Part shown: positions 38,861 to 49,900 of the stretch, piece by piece
Numbering within the stretch: position 1 is the stretch's first letter
How the letters are laid out: each line of letters opens with the position of its first letter
Translations under genes and position numbers: made by a program
Assembly: GCA_947496535.1 (NCBI GenBank)
Contig: CANMDE010000008.1
Span: 39,662 to 103,661, forward strand
DNA from: an uncultured Paracoccaceae bacterium
Lineage (GTDB): Bacteria; Pseudomonadota; Alphaproteobacteria; Rhodobacterales; Rhodobacteraceae
Length of the DNA stretch: 64,000 nt
Direction: 5' to 3'
Notes under the pieces: model-generated
Databases searched by the model: none
Told to the model about the DNA's origin: nothing
What the model saw: the letters and a program-made list of their open reading frames with translations, nothing else

Positions 38861-40173
38861 AACAACCCACCCAGTTTGGATTGCGTTTGATCCATTGTGC
38901 TAACGTCATCAGGGGCCTGACGCAAAAATGCGTTGATCGCGTCCTTTGCGGCAAGGGCCGCATCAACCTGAGCATCAGATCCCGCGACGTATTCACCAAC
39001 CTTGAGCAGGAATGATACCTCTTCAAGGCTGGCAAGCGCTGTGCGCATTGCGTTGGCCGATCCGATTTGCGCGTCAGGCACCAGCTCATTCATCAAGCGG
39101 CTTTTGGACCGCAAAATATCAATCGCGGGATAGTGTCCACTGCTCGCCAATGCCTCGGACAGGTGGATGTGGCCGTCAAGCAGTGACTGGACCTCTTCTA
39201 CGATGGGGTCGTCGGTGCCGTCGCCCTCACTGAGGGTTGTGAAGATGCCGGTGATTGTTCCCGCCTCGGTTCGTCCGGCGCGTTCAAATAGTCTTGGCAG
39301 TTCTTCAAAAACATTGGCAGTAAACCCACCACGGGTCGGTGGCAGGCCGAGTGCTGTGCCAACTTCGCGCAGTGCGCGGGCAAAGCGGGTCACGCTGTCG
39401 AACATAAACAGGACATTCTGGCCCTGATCGCGAAAATATTCGGCTACCGCCATCGCTGTATGACCAGCCATCATACGCAGCCCAGCAGGTTTGTCAGATG
39501 TTTCAACGACAACAACTGTTTTTGCCCGCAACTTTTTGGGCAAGGCGCGGTCTAAAAATTCGCGCACCTCGCGGCCACGTTCACCGACCAGACACAGGAC
39601 GCAAACATCCGCGTTCGTCTGGGTCGCAATCTGCGCCAAAAGCGTTGATTTGCCTGCACCCGGGCTGCCGAACACGCCAACCCGCTGGCCAGCACCCAGT
39701 GTCAGCAACCCATCGATGCTGCGCAATCCTGTCGACATGACCTGATCAACCAAAGGGCGCGACATTGCCGCGGGTGGCATCCCGCGCGCGGGCATTGTTT
39801 TGGACGCCAAAATAGGGCCTTGCCCGTCAACGGGTTTGCCTAATGCATCAATCACCCGGCCACATAGCCCCGCGCCTACAGGGACACTATGCGGCCCACC
39901 TGTTGAGACGACGCGCACCTTCAGATCAATCCCGTCGGTCGAGCCCAAGATGTTCAACAAACATTCGTTGCTATCAAACCCTGCCACTTCTGCCAAAAGC
40001 GGATCACGCGTTTCCTGTTCGATGCGGACAAGATCACCGACCCGCAAATCCGTCAGATTTGTGCGGGCGACAGGACCGATCAAACGGACCAACCTACCAT
40101 AGGGCTGCGGCCCATCAAACGCGGCGATCCGGTGGCGTAGCGCCATAGTGCTTTGTGCGTAGTGCAAGGTCAC
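38857..40173 (-). CDS. sctN: T3SS ATPase SctN
   Basis: GVFGSPGAGKSTLLAQIA Walker A; VLFMFDSVTRFARALREVGTALGLPPTRGGFTANVFEELPRLFERAGR. Confidence 0.97.
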   Translation of the reverse strand: MTLHYAQSTMALRHRIAAFDGPQPYGRLVRLIGPVARTNLTDLRVGDLVRIEQETRDPLLAEVAGFDSNECLLNILGSTDGIDLKVRVVSTGGPHSVPVGAGLCGRVIDALGKPVDGQGPILASKTMPARGMPPAAMSRPLVDQVMSTGLRSIDGLLTLGAGQRVGVFGSPGAGKSTLLAQIATQTNADVCVLCLVGERGREVREFLDRALPKKLRAKTVVVVETSDKPAGLRMMAGHTAMAVAEYFRDQGQNVLFMFDSVTRFARALREVGTALGLPPTRGGFTANVFEELPRLFERAGRTEAGTITGIFTTLSEGDGTDDPIVEEVQSLLDGHIHLSEALASSGHYPAIDILRSKSRLMNELVPDAQIGSANAMRTALASLEEVSFLLKVGEYVAGSDAQVDAALAAKDAINAFLRQAPDDVSTMDQTQSKLGGLL

Positions 40174-40799
40174 GTGCTGTCATCCGTGCCCTGCTGCAAC
40201 ACCGCCGCAAGGCTATCCAGCTGGGCCTTTGGCGATAAATCAACCGTGCCACTTGGTGACACCAGCTGTACCTCACCGGGCGCTAACGCAGCGTCCGCAA
40301 CCACGCAATCGGCGTATTCAGGCCCCAGTGCCTGTTTGATGGCATCGCGTTCGTCGGGATTTAACTGCACCATCAGCCCATCAAAGCTCTGGTGTTGTTT
40401 GATGGCCCGGCGCACGGTTGCGACGATCACATCTGTGGGGCCAATCGCGTCAAATAACTGGCGCAAGGACTGAACAACCAACTCAGCGACTGACGCTTCA
40501 ATCTCGGCGATTGCCGTCGTCAGCGCCGCCATACGCTCGTCTGCCGTATTTGCAACGATGTCATCGCGTAGTGCGTCCAGTTCGGCCTCACGCTTGGCTA
40601 TCTTTCGTTTTGCACCATCAACAAGACGCTGCGCCTTGTCCTGCGCTTTCTTATGCCCTTCTTTTTGTTTGGCTGCCGTGTCCGATACGATTTGCATGGC
40701 TTCATTGCGCAAGGCATCGCAGCGTTCAATCGTATCAAACAAGACAGGAACAATCGCCGGATCGATCAGCAGAGCTTTGTGAAACTGCCTAATTTCCAT
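40170..40799 (-). CDS. sctL: T3SS stator protein SctL-like
   Basis: ATPase-adjacent; coiled-coil then VVADAALAPGEVQLVSPSGTVDLSPKAQLDSLAAVL. Confidence 0.85.
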   Translation of the reverse strand: MEIRQFHKALLIDPAIVPVLFDTIERCDALRNEAMQIVSDTAAKQKEGHKKAQDKAQRLVDGAKRKIAKREAELDALRDDIVANTADERMAALTTAIAEIEASVAELVVQSLRQLFDAIGPTDVIVATVRRAIKQHQSFDGLMVQLNPDERDAIKQALGPEYADCVVADAALAPGEVQLVSPSGTVDLSPKAQLDSLAAVLQQGTDDST

Positions 40800-41382
40800 T
40801 TTGCTGCCTTTGCCAACAGGCCTGCAAAAGCGCCATCGATGATTGCGGATCTAACGTGTCATCGGCGTTCAGAACTGCGCCGGTGGGGTCAAATCGCATC
40901 TTGATCGCGGCAGATTGTTTCGCCGTCATCGCGTTGATCCACGCAGCCACTACCGCGGCGCCCGCGCTGACAAGATCGTTTTCACATTGTATGGCACCGG
41001 ACAATTTAATGGCGTCAAGGCCTGCCACATCGTGCGAGATCTCCAGCGCATCGCGCAAAACATCGGGCGCGAGAGCTGCAAGCCCATCATCCGCGGCCCC
41101 GCTGAACGCCGCATTTGCCAATTGATGGGCATAGCGCACTGCACCAATCAGCAACAATGACGATCTTTTCTGCAAAAGGCCGATCAGACCCCAAATTTCA
41201 TCGTCGATATCATCAACACAAGCGCCCGTTTCGTCGTGGCAGATCTCTTGTAGACGCGCGGCAATGCGCGGGTCCTTGATCATCTGCATGATGACATCAT
41301 CATCCAGATCACCGGCCCAAAGATTGCGGTGCCATTGCATGTTGATGTCTGGGACCTGTTCGTTGTTGGTTGTTTGGGTCAT
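40789..41382 (-). CDS. sctK: T3SS sorting platform SctK-like protein
   Basis: 197 aa between sctJ and sctL with overlapping ends; call mainly by position. Confidence 0.6.
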   Translation of the reverse strand: MTQTTNNEQVPDINMQWHRNLWAGDLDDDVIMQMIKDPRIAARLQEICHDETGACVDDIDDEIWGLIGLLQKRSSLLLIGAVRYAHQLANAAFSGAADDGLAALAPDVLRDALEISHDVAGLDAIKLSGAIQCENDLVSAGAAVVAAWINAMTAKQSAAIKMRFDPTGAVLNADDTLDPQSSMALLQACWQRQQNGN

Positions 41383-42002
41383 TTTTGGGCAACCGTCAGT
41401 GTTGCAGCGTTCGTTTCAAAAGTAGGTTGCGCAAAGGCTGCAATAGATACGTTTTCGTAACTCAGGCCATCAACGCTTGACGCGATTGCCGTTTTGATCT
41501 GCGCTGTTGCTGTCTGCAGATCAAAACCGCTGTGATAAAAAATGAAAACCGATGCGCCCGCATCTTCGGTTTGCTGGGTGATGCGGTTTGGTTCAGGCAA
41601 CACCACATGCACCCGCGCTTGGGCGACGCCTTCAATAAACGTCAGACTTTGGGCAAGCTCTTGGTTGAGGGCAAAGATATAACGGGCTTTTTCCTCGAAA
41701 GGGGTGGATACGAAACCATCACCGGCAAATACTTCGCCCATGGTCATGAAATTTTCGCGGGGCAAATTGCGCGCGTCTAATACATTAACGGCGCGAGAGA
41801 TATGGTCCTTATCGACCAAAACATCATAGGTACCATTGGCTGTATCATATTTTCTGGACGTGGGGATGCCGCTGATATCCAGAACGGAAAATATTTCGTT
41901 CGCTTCACGTTCTGTCAAATCGCGGTGCAGGGTTTCCTTACAGGCCGCCAATGACAATACGAAAACAAGACAAAAGCCCGTGCGCGAGAGATTTAAAAAC
42001 AT
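41379..42002 (-). CDS. sctJ: T3SS inner ring lipoprotein SctJ
   Basis: Lipobox LSLAACKE; LTEREANEIFSVLDISGIPTSRKY...EEKARYIFALNQELAQSLTFIEGVAQARVHVVLPEPN. No obvious C-terminal TM. Confidence 0.9.
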   Translation of the reverse strand: MFLNLSRTGFCLVFVLSLAACKETLHRDLTEREANEIFSVLDISGIPTSRKYDTANGTYDVLVDKDHISRAVNVLDARNLPRENFMTMGEVFAGDGFVSTPFEEKARYIFALNQELAQSLTFIEGVAQARVHVVLPEPNRITQQTEDAGASVFIFYHSGFDLQTATAQIKTAIASSVDGLSYENVSIAAFAQPTFETNAATLTVAQK

Positions 42003-42003
42003 T

Positions 42004-42384
42004 CTACTGCCCCTGCACAAACATCTTGATTGATTTGTCGGTTTTCTGAAGCGCGGCATTGCTCATCTCAAATGAAATCATCCGCCAAGAGATTTCCGAC
42101 ATCGACCGCAGTGTCTCGGCGTGGGGGGCCATCAGATCAGTTGCCGGTCCGGCATTTGTATTGGCGGAGCTAGATGCCGGTCCCGCCAGTTCTGCCGGGC
42201 CCACCTTAACATCGGCGGACACCGCTACCGGACCACGTTGCAAAAACTCACTCGTCGCATGAGAGCCCTGCCGGATGTCTTCCAACTTGGTAACAATGTC
42301 CGTTTGCAAATTTTGCGGCGCGTTTGGTCCGCTAAGTTCCGACAAAGAAATGCTTGCGGTGACGCCGGCGACAGGTTCGGTCAT
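42004..42384 (-). CDS. sctI: T3SS inner rod protein SctI-like
   Basis: C-terminal ISWRMISFEMSNAALQKTDKSIKMFVQGQ; upstream of sctJ. Confidence 0.7.
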   Translation of the reverse strand: MTEPVAGVTASISLSELSGPNAPQNLQTDIVTKLEDIRQGSHATSEFLQRGPVAVSADVKVGPAELAGPASSSANTNAGPATDLMAPHAETLRSMSEISWRMISFEMSNAALQKTDKSIKMFVQGQ

Positions 42385-42557
42385 TAGTTCTTTGCCTCTT
42401 CATCTTCCATCTGTTTGATCCAGCCGGAAACCTGCTGGTTCACTTTGTACATGCTGACAGCTTCTGAAAATATCATCTGCTCAATCGCAGGCAGGACTTC
42501 GGCCTCATAATATTCGGTCCCAGAGGCATACTCCGTCTCTTCTGCTTCATCGACCAT
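42384..42557 (-). CDS. 57-aa small ORF between sctC and sctI (not in ORF track)
   Basis: MVDEAEETEYASGTEYYEAEVLPAIEQMIFSEAVSMYKVNQQVSGWIKQMEDEEAKN; coupled TAATG junction to sctI. Confidence 0.65.
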   Translation of the reverse strand: MVDEAEETEYASGTEYYEAEVLPAIEQMIFSEAVSMYKVNQQVSGWIKQMEDEEAKN

Positions 42558-43196
42558 TTATTCTTCCTCCGCATTTATTTGTGATGCTTCTGCTTGTTCC
42601 GGTTCGATATTTTGATTTATGCGCGTTTCGCCAGTCCGAATCCCGGCCCGCATCACGCTGACGCGGATCGGGGGAACAGCACGTTCCCTTTCGGCCCTTG
42701 CGATCAACGCTTCAGAAATTTCAATATAAGAATCTGGACCGGTTAGAATGACAACTTCTTCGTTTTTGCCGTCCAGTGAATTTTGACCGGATATTGGCGT
42801 AGACGAATGAATTTCATATCCTGTCAAAAGTGTTCTCACATCTTCGACAGTCAAATACTCAAGATAGACGACGCGATTTGTATTTTCTTTTCCAGAATTA
42901 AGATAAATTGTTCTGCCATGCTGATAATATTCAACATCGAATTTTTGTCGCAACCAAATTAGAAACTCTGGATTACCAAAATCAACAGTGGTTGCGCGCA
43001 CCGCAGTGTGTGTGGGCACATCATCTACTCGGACGATCACGTCGTTTTGTTGCTCAAACCAAGAGATAACATCGGCGAGTGGCATATCTACGATGTGGGC
43101 CCGGTTCGGCGCTGGTGTATTCTGCGCAACGGCCAAAACCGTCTGCAAGACGACGAATAGTCCCAAAAAAGGGAGAGTTTTGAAAATACGATGCAT
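42558..43196 (-). CDS. sctC: SctC-like protein, secretin N-domains only
   Basis: Signal peptide; NRAHIVDMPLADVISWFEQQNDVIVRVDDVP (N0-like), VVYLEYLTVEDVRTLLTG...VVILTGPDSYIEISEALIARAERE (N1-like); stops before a secretin domain. Confidence 0.75.
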   Translation of the reverse strand: MHRIFKTLPFLGLFVVLQTVLAVAQNTPAPNRAHIVDMPLADVISWFEQQNDVIVRVDDVPTHTAVRATTVDFGNPEFLIWLRQKFDVEYYQHGRTIYLNSGKENTNRVVYLEYLTVEDVRTLLTGYEIHSSTPISGQNSLDGKNEEVVILTGPDSYIEISEALIARAERERAVPPIRVSVMRAGIRTGETRINQNIEPEQAEASQINAEEE

Positions 43197-43279
43197 GATG
43201 TGAGGTCCAGGTAGACTGTGCTTTGAAAGCTGAGAAACGAAAGGCCCTGAAGAATTGGGCCTTTCGCATGTTGTTTGGT

Positions 43280-43468
43280 CTACTTCCCGACTTCGCCAGA
43301 CTTCTGACCTACTTTATTGTAGGCGTTCATTTTGATAGACTCGTTCGCAACGCCAACTTGAAATTCAGCATTGGCGGCCGACATTGCCTGAAGGTTGGCA
43401 AGTGACTGGTCAAGTGCGGACGTATCGATTTCGCTTGTGGGAGTTTCGGTCTCGGTTCCATCGGACAT
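43280..43468 (-). CDS. sctF: Needle-like SctF candidate
   Basis: 62 aa helical, MSDGTETETPTSEIDTSALDQSLANLQAMSAANAEFQVGVANESIKMNAYNKVGQKSGEVGK; first gene of the T3SS operon. Confidence 0.55.
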   Translation of the reverse strand: MSDGTETETPTSEIDTSALDQSLANLQAMSAANAEFQVGVANESIKMNAYNKVGQKSGEVGK

Positions 43469-43944
43469 TTTAGTTCTCCAATAATATAGCAGACAAACAT
43501 CTGCGGTTTGTTTCCAAAGCGATTGCCTTGGAATAGTGACGATCAGAGGCGCAGAGATGCTTAGCCTCGATGATGTTTTGTGCACGAACAGGAAATGGCA
43601 CGAAATTGTGGGGAACCCTTACGTGGTTTTCCCTGCGAGGGATATTGCCTGCGTTTATAAACCGTATTTGCAACTTATTCATCAAAGTAAGTCAATAAAC
43701 ACCAATATAACGGCAGCTTTGTGGTTCTTATGGTTGACGCTTTCGCATGCATATACGGAAAACCCTTAGGTAATTTCCGTCGGTTTTTTTATTTTTGTGA
43801 TGTCGTATCCATGCCGCAGACAATCCCACGCAGATGGTGAGTGAAAAGAGACTATAACTCAGAAGTCTCTTTTGCGCTCTGATAGATGAATAAAATCTGC
43901 ATGGTTTCTAAAGAATAGGTCCACGATTCAATCAGGAGAAAAAC

Positions 43945-46900
43945 ATGGCAGACGTAGCATTGGAGGACATCGACCGGACTGAACCCCCAACCCGGGTCCG
44001 TTTTCGCAAACATCCTGATTTTGTTGCTGCTGTCGAACAACCAGACAAGGCTGACGAGACCGGTGGCGAGTCTAGCTATTATAAAGATCTTGCCAGTCAG
44101 GATGATGCCCAAGATCAGGTATCAATGGCGCTCACGGGTAAGAATTATTCCGAACTTTCGCCCGCAGAAAAAGAAATTATTGACCGTATCATTCTTGAAA
44201 TGTCGCTGGGATTATTTGACGTCAAAGTTGTCGAAGAAGGCGGCGACGTCTCTATGGAAGAAGGAGTGCATGGTGCTTACGTGCATGGAGAGAACGGCGA
44301 GCCGGGCACCATCTACATCGCCGAGGGATTGACCAAGGAAGAACGTCGCGTGGCCATGCGCGAAGAACTCGGTGAAGCCTTTGCAGCGCGCGCCGAAGAT
44401 CTGGGGCTTAATGTTGCTGAGGGTGATGTGGGCAATCGTCTTGTCCTTGTTGGACAGGGCAAAACCATATCGCGAGATGAAACACCCGAACTGTTCGCGG
44501 ACACCGCCAGCAACACCACGACTGTGACAGTCATGATTGACGGAAAGAAACATACATTCGAGGCCAAGGCCCGCGATACATCCGACCCCGATGGCGATGA
44601 AGCGCTCACCGAGATGGAAACAAACCTGGAAGGAGCCACCGGCCGCAGTTACGAAATCCTAGCGGATGGCACCGTCCTTATAACGGGGACGAATGCCGAT
44701 GGTGAACTCTTCGAATACGCGCTGACCCCCGGACAGGACGCAAACGGCAACGCCATCATGACGGTTACTGGTACGGTCTATGACGAAAATGGTGTCGCCT
44801 ACGTGTATCAAGACACGTTTGTTGTTACAGGCGAGGACAATATCAATGCCATCGTGACAGATATCAGCGACATCCTGAACGGCGTCGGACTTCGGCGTAT
44901 TATTTTCGACCCGGTCACGGGTACGTTTATCGCTGAGCCGACCGCCCATGCAAACATACTGACCTGGATAGATACGGCCATTGCTGGCGCTGAAAGCGTG
45001 GAAGTCAGTCGCGCAGATGACGGCGGTCTGATCATCATTGGCACCAACGCAGATGGCACCCAGTTTAAAATAGAAATGACGATCACTGTCGCAGATGACG
45101 GCACGGTCAGCATGTCGGTGAGCACATGGGACATTGCCGCTGATGGGACAGCCACCCCTGACGTGGAAAACTACGAGATATCCGGCGAAGGCAGTGTTTT
45201 GTCTTTCATTAGTCAGACCAGTACGGCTCTGGGTGAAAATGGATTTATTGAGGTTGGCGCGGATTTAACGACAGGGTTTTTCACGCAATTGTCGGGTGAT
45301 GCCTCTGATATTGTGGCATGGCACAGCAACATAATGGGAATTTGGCCCGATTCAACCGAAACAGTGGTTGATGAAGACGGCAACGTTGTTGTCACGACCA
45401 ACCGCGCCGACGGCGGCTATTATACCACGACGTACAGCACCAGCATAGACGCAAACGGCGAACAGGTCGTCACCGTGACGGCCACCTATACAACCGCCGA
45501 TGGCCGCGTGCTTGAGGCATGGCCGACGACCACAGTTGTGGGGGAAGCGAACGTGAACGCGTTGCTGGATGACCTGAATGGCGACTTGACGGGCCATGGG
45601 GAAATGCCGGTTGACTTTTACTTTACCCCGGTAACCGGCCCCGAAGCCGATGCGGCCGAGGTTTTGGACTGGTCCGCAGTTGCGGCCGAAGAAGGCTTGT
45701 TCGATGACGCAGGACCACCTGTAACGACCTATAATTCCGACGGCAGTTTTAGTGTTACCTACACCAATTCAGACGGCAGCACATATGTTGTGAATTATGT
45801 GCCGGGCAAAGATGGTAACGGCGACAACTATGTCGACGTGTCTTACACTTACACAGATGCCGACGGGAACGTCACCACAGGCGCCAAGATGTCTGCAGCC
45901 AATGGGGATACCGCAACACGCGTTTACCTTAATGAAGAAGGTTCCAGTGATCAATTTGTGGCTGGGATCAATACCTACCTTGCGGCGAATGACCCGAACT
46001 TTACGGACCCTATCAATTTTTTCTACGACACTGGCGGGTTTTCAGCGGACCTCAATGGTCTTGCGGCATTTGCCGGAACGATGGACGAGGTTGATACACT
46101 GATTGACGAGTCAGAAAATGTCACAGGGTCGATCGACGCGAACGGCAATTATGTCATGACCGGCGAAAAAGACGGGCAAACTTGGACCGTCACCATCGAA
46201 GTCTGGCAAAGTGACAACGGCAATCGCAATATGCGTATCACCGGCGAAATTGAGGTTGGCGTCGATGCAGACGGCGAACCGATCACCGAACAGTTGTTTA
46301 ACTCAGCCACGATTATGGGCAATGATGATGATTTTATGGCAGGGCTTGATCTGTTCAACACAAAGATGGGTGAACTGTATCCCACCTCTTTCAAGACAAA
46401 AATGTGGAGCGAAGAAAAGCAGTCTCTGATAGCGGTCGATGACGATACGGTCTATGGCTACGCTGACTACGAGCAAACCACCTACTACGTAGACGAAGAT
46501 ACCGAAAACGGCACCGTTGTTGGCGAAATCTACGTGACCGTGGACGGGGAAAGGGTGGCGTATTCCAGCCTTCCCGCGGAAGTTCGGGCGAAGTTTGATA
46601 TCAGCCTGACAGACGGAAGTGGGGCTTTCGGCCTTAATGACCGTGGCCAAGTGGTTGTCGTAGACTCTGATGCGCTGACCGAGGGTGAGACTACCCTCGA
46701 CTGGCAGATCACCATTGACTCCGTCGAATATTCTGGCGGGGTCACCATTGACGACGTCACCTATTCTGACACGATGACATTCGAAGTGACTGCGGACGCT
46801 GGCGCGTCAACAGGTACATCTGACGCCGTGATCACTGATACGCTACAGCTGATCGCGCAATATGTGGGCAATGGCACTGTCGATGATATCGTCATTGATG

Positions 46901-49900
46901 CAGAAGGAAACATGACCATCACCGGTACGACCGCTGATGGGGCCGCCTTTACGATTACGCTGACCCCCGGCACAGGCGTGGATGGCGAACCGACACTGAC
47001 ACTGACCGGAACCATCGACGATCCCGATGTCGGGCAAGTTGATATGTTTGATCCCATCATTATTGAAGATGTCGATCCAACGCTTGATTTCCTGAACTTG
47101 CTGTTTTCAAGTCTTCCTGACCTCGCCCCCCATTCAGAACACAACATGTTTCAGATCGAGATTGACCCCTCGACCGGCGGGATTGTCACAAAGGACCCCG
47201 CCAGCGGATACATCGGACCCTACGGAACCGAAACCGGATATGGGAACGACCATTCCACCTACGGTATTCCACAAGATGCCGAAATCGTGTCAGTTGTAAC
47301 TGTGCCCGCTGGCACAGGACCATACGGCGATCACGAGGTTCAGATGGTCACCTATGTTGATGCTGAGACCGGCGAAACCGTGACAGCAGCTGTCGATGTT
47401 GGCGAAGGATCCGAAACATACGGTTATGTCCTCGCAGCATCGGTCACCGATGCGGATGGCAACATGGTATTCTATGATACCAGCGGCGCCGTCATTAAGG
47501 AAATGACCGCCGCCGAGATCGCCGAACTTCAGACAGAACCAGAAGATTTGGGCGTTTATCCCGACGGGCAGACAGCAGGGGCTAGCACTGCTGCTACAAC
47601 AACATCGGCAGCGGATATGGACAGCGTCGTGCTTCTTCCCGGTCATACGACCGTGTTCCAGCAATCGACGATGGAAGAGTTGAATTTACAACTTAATGCA
47701 CAAGGTATCCCTCCCGAAGATGTGGTTGAATCCGGAATAAAAGGGCCGATGGCCTGGGTCACGTATTATGACAGAGAAGCGGGCCACTACAAAACCACTT
47801 ACCGTTGGGTCGATGAAGAATCCGGCGAGGTCTATGGCGGCACCGTTGTCGCAGGAACCGCCGAAGGGAATGCCGTCGCGAATGCAATTTACCAATACAA
47901 AGACGCTTACGGCGGCGGCGTGCTTGTGGCTGGCGCCGTTGGTGTCGGTGTCTTTGCCGGTGCAGGTGCTGCATGGGCGTCACTGATCGGCGTTGGCGAA
48001 GGGGTTGCTGCCGGCCTCGTTACCATTCTGGGGCCTATTGTCGGGTCTTTGATAGTTGTCGGAGGCTTTGGCCTCGTCGAGGGCTTTCGATACGGGTCCA
48101 TGCTAGAGGGCGATGCACAAATGAACGCGCTCATTAACGGCGAAGTCGGTACAGATTCGCCCACTTTGACCGGGCACTTTGCCGCCACAAGTGACGACAT
48201 CGTCACCCCGCCTGATGATACCACAGCGACTGTTGCGGATGATCCTGTCGACCTGACACCCGAACAGATCGCAGCGGATGAAGCACTGGCCGAGGCGGAC
48301 CGCAAACAAGAGGAGGCCGAGGCCCAACTGGCTGTTGCACAACAATCAAGCCAAGACGCCGAAGATGCACGCGCCATTGCCAACGAAAGACGTGCCTTGG
48401 CAGAGGAGAACCCTGATAATGCAGTTCTACAGGCCAATGCCGACGATGCCGAAGCAAACGCTGATGCGTTAGAGGCTATTGCTGAAGAGGACAACCAGCT
48501 TGCTATTGATATGGGCAACGATGCCGTGGCTGCGGCAGAGAGCGCAGTATTATTGGCAGAGGCCGCAGCCGTCGGGGGGACCCGTGAAGAATTTCTTGAA
48601 GACCCACGCGTCCTTGCGGCATCGGCACGTTATAACTCAGCCGTCGCCCTGCTAGGCGCGGCCGAAAGCAATTCTTTTTCCTATGATGCCGAAATAGATG
48701 CCCTGAAAGCCGAGCGCGAGGCCGATCGGACAGCGGCGATCGCAGCAGAGCCAGGTGCAACAGATTGGCAAATTTGGAATGCGGGTCAAAAAGCGACGGA
48801 CGCCGAAGAGGCGCGGACCCAGGCCGATAGCATGGCATACTATGCAGAGTCTGACGTCGTCATGCTTGCTTACACCAAAAAAGAAGCAGATCGCTATCAG
48901 GCAACGCTTCTGCGCAGCAATGCCACAACCGCCAGAAACGAGGCCACCTATTGGGATCAAGAGGCCACGCGCCTTGAAGCCGCAGGCGACCCGGGGGCAG
49001 CTGCGGCACGTCAAAAAGCAACCGAAGCCGACGCCGACGCATATGCCGCCGAACAGGAGGCGACTGCGGCCGAAACACAGGCGGACGAAAGTGAGCTTGA
49101 GTTTGACGCCGCCGTTATGGCCGCACCAGACCGCATCCGCAATGGTTGGCTATTTGAACCAACGCAGTCGTCGAGCGGTGAAATCGGCACCGGTTACTCT
49201 GCTTACGGCATCCCGGAAGATGCGACGATCGGGAGCCAGACATACATCCCGGGCTATGGGACCAGCCTCGAAGGCGACGCAAATAACGGTGATTTGGTTG
49301 TCATAACGTATGAACGTGAGAGTGAACCCGGCGTCGTCTATACCGTCGTGATTGATGCAGACCCGGCATCTGACACATACGGTTACGTCTTGGAGGCCAG
49401 TAAAAGTGACCCGGCCGTAGGCGTGACCTATTACGATTCAACAGGGGCCGTTATCGGCGAGGTGACAATAGATGAAATGGACACCGCCTATGAAGACGCC
49501 GTCGAAGACAGCGGTCCAAATGAACGTGGATTGGTGATTTGGAACCCCAACCATATAATCGAAAACGCCATGCCCGAAATCGAAGCCAGAGGGGGCACTT
49601 ATACAAGCTCGTCCCTTTCACCAGAAATGAAAGCCTTTTACTACACAACAACGGACCCTGAAAACCCTGGTAATAGCGTAGACTGGGTCTACTACGAGTA
49701 CACCGATGAAAATGACGTCGTCCATTCCGGGCATGCTCGGTTAGATACAGAAGAGGGCAAAGCGGTGAAAGCGGCCGCCGCAGAATTCGAAGCTAGAATG
49801 CAGACCCCAGATGGGTGGATGGTTTCTGTAGTGGGATCGATCGTATCAATTTCCCCAGCGATCGGTCTAGCCGAAGGGTACCTTGATAAAACCGGAAGGA

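Noticed and set aside
44212-48838. Numerous minus-strand ORFs of 60-203 aa
   Set aside because: Antisense shadows of the 2243-aa coding sequence.
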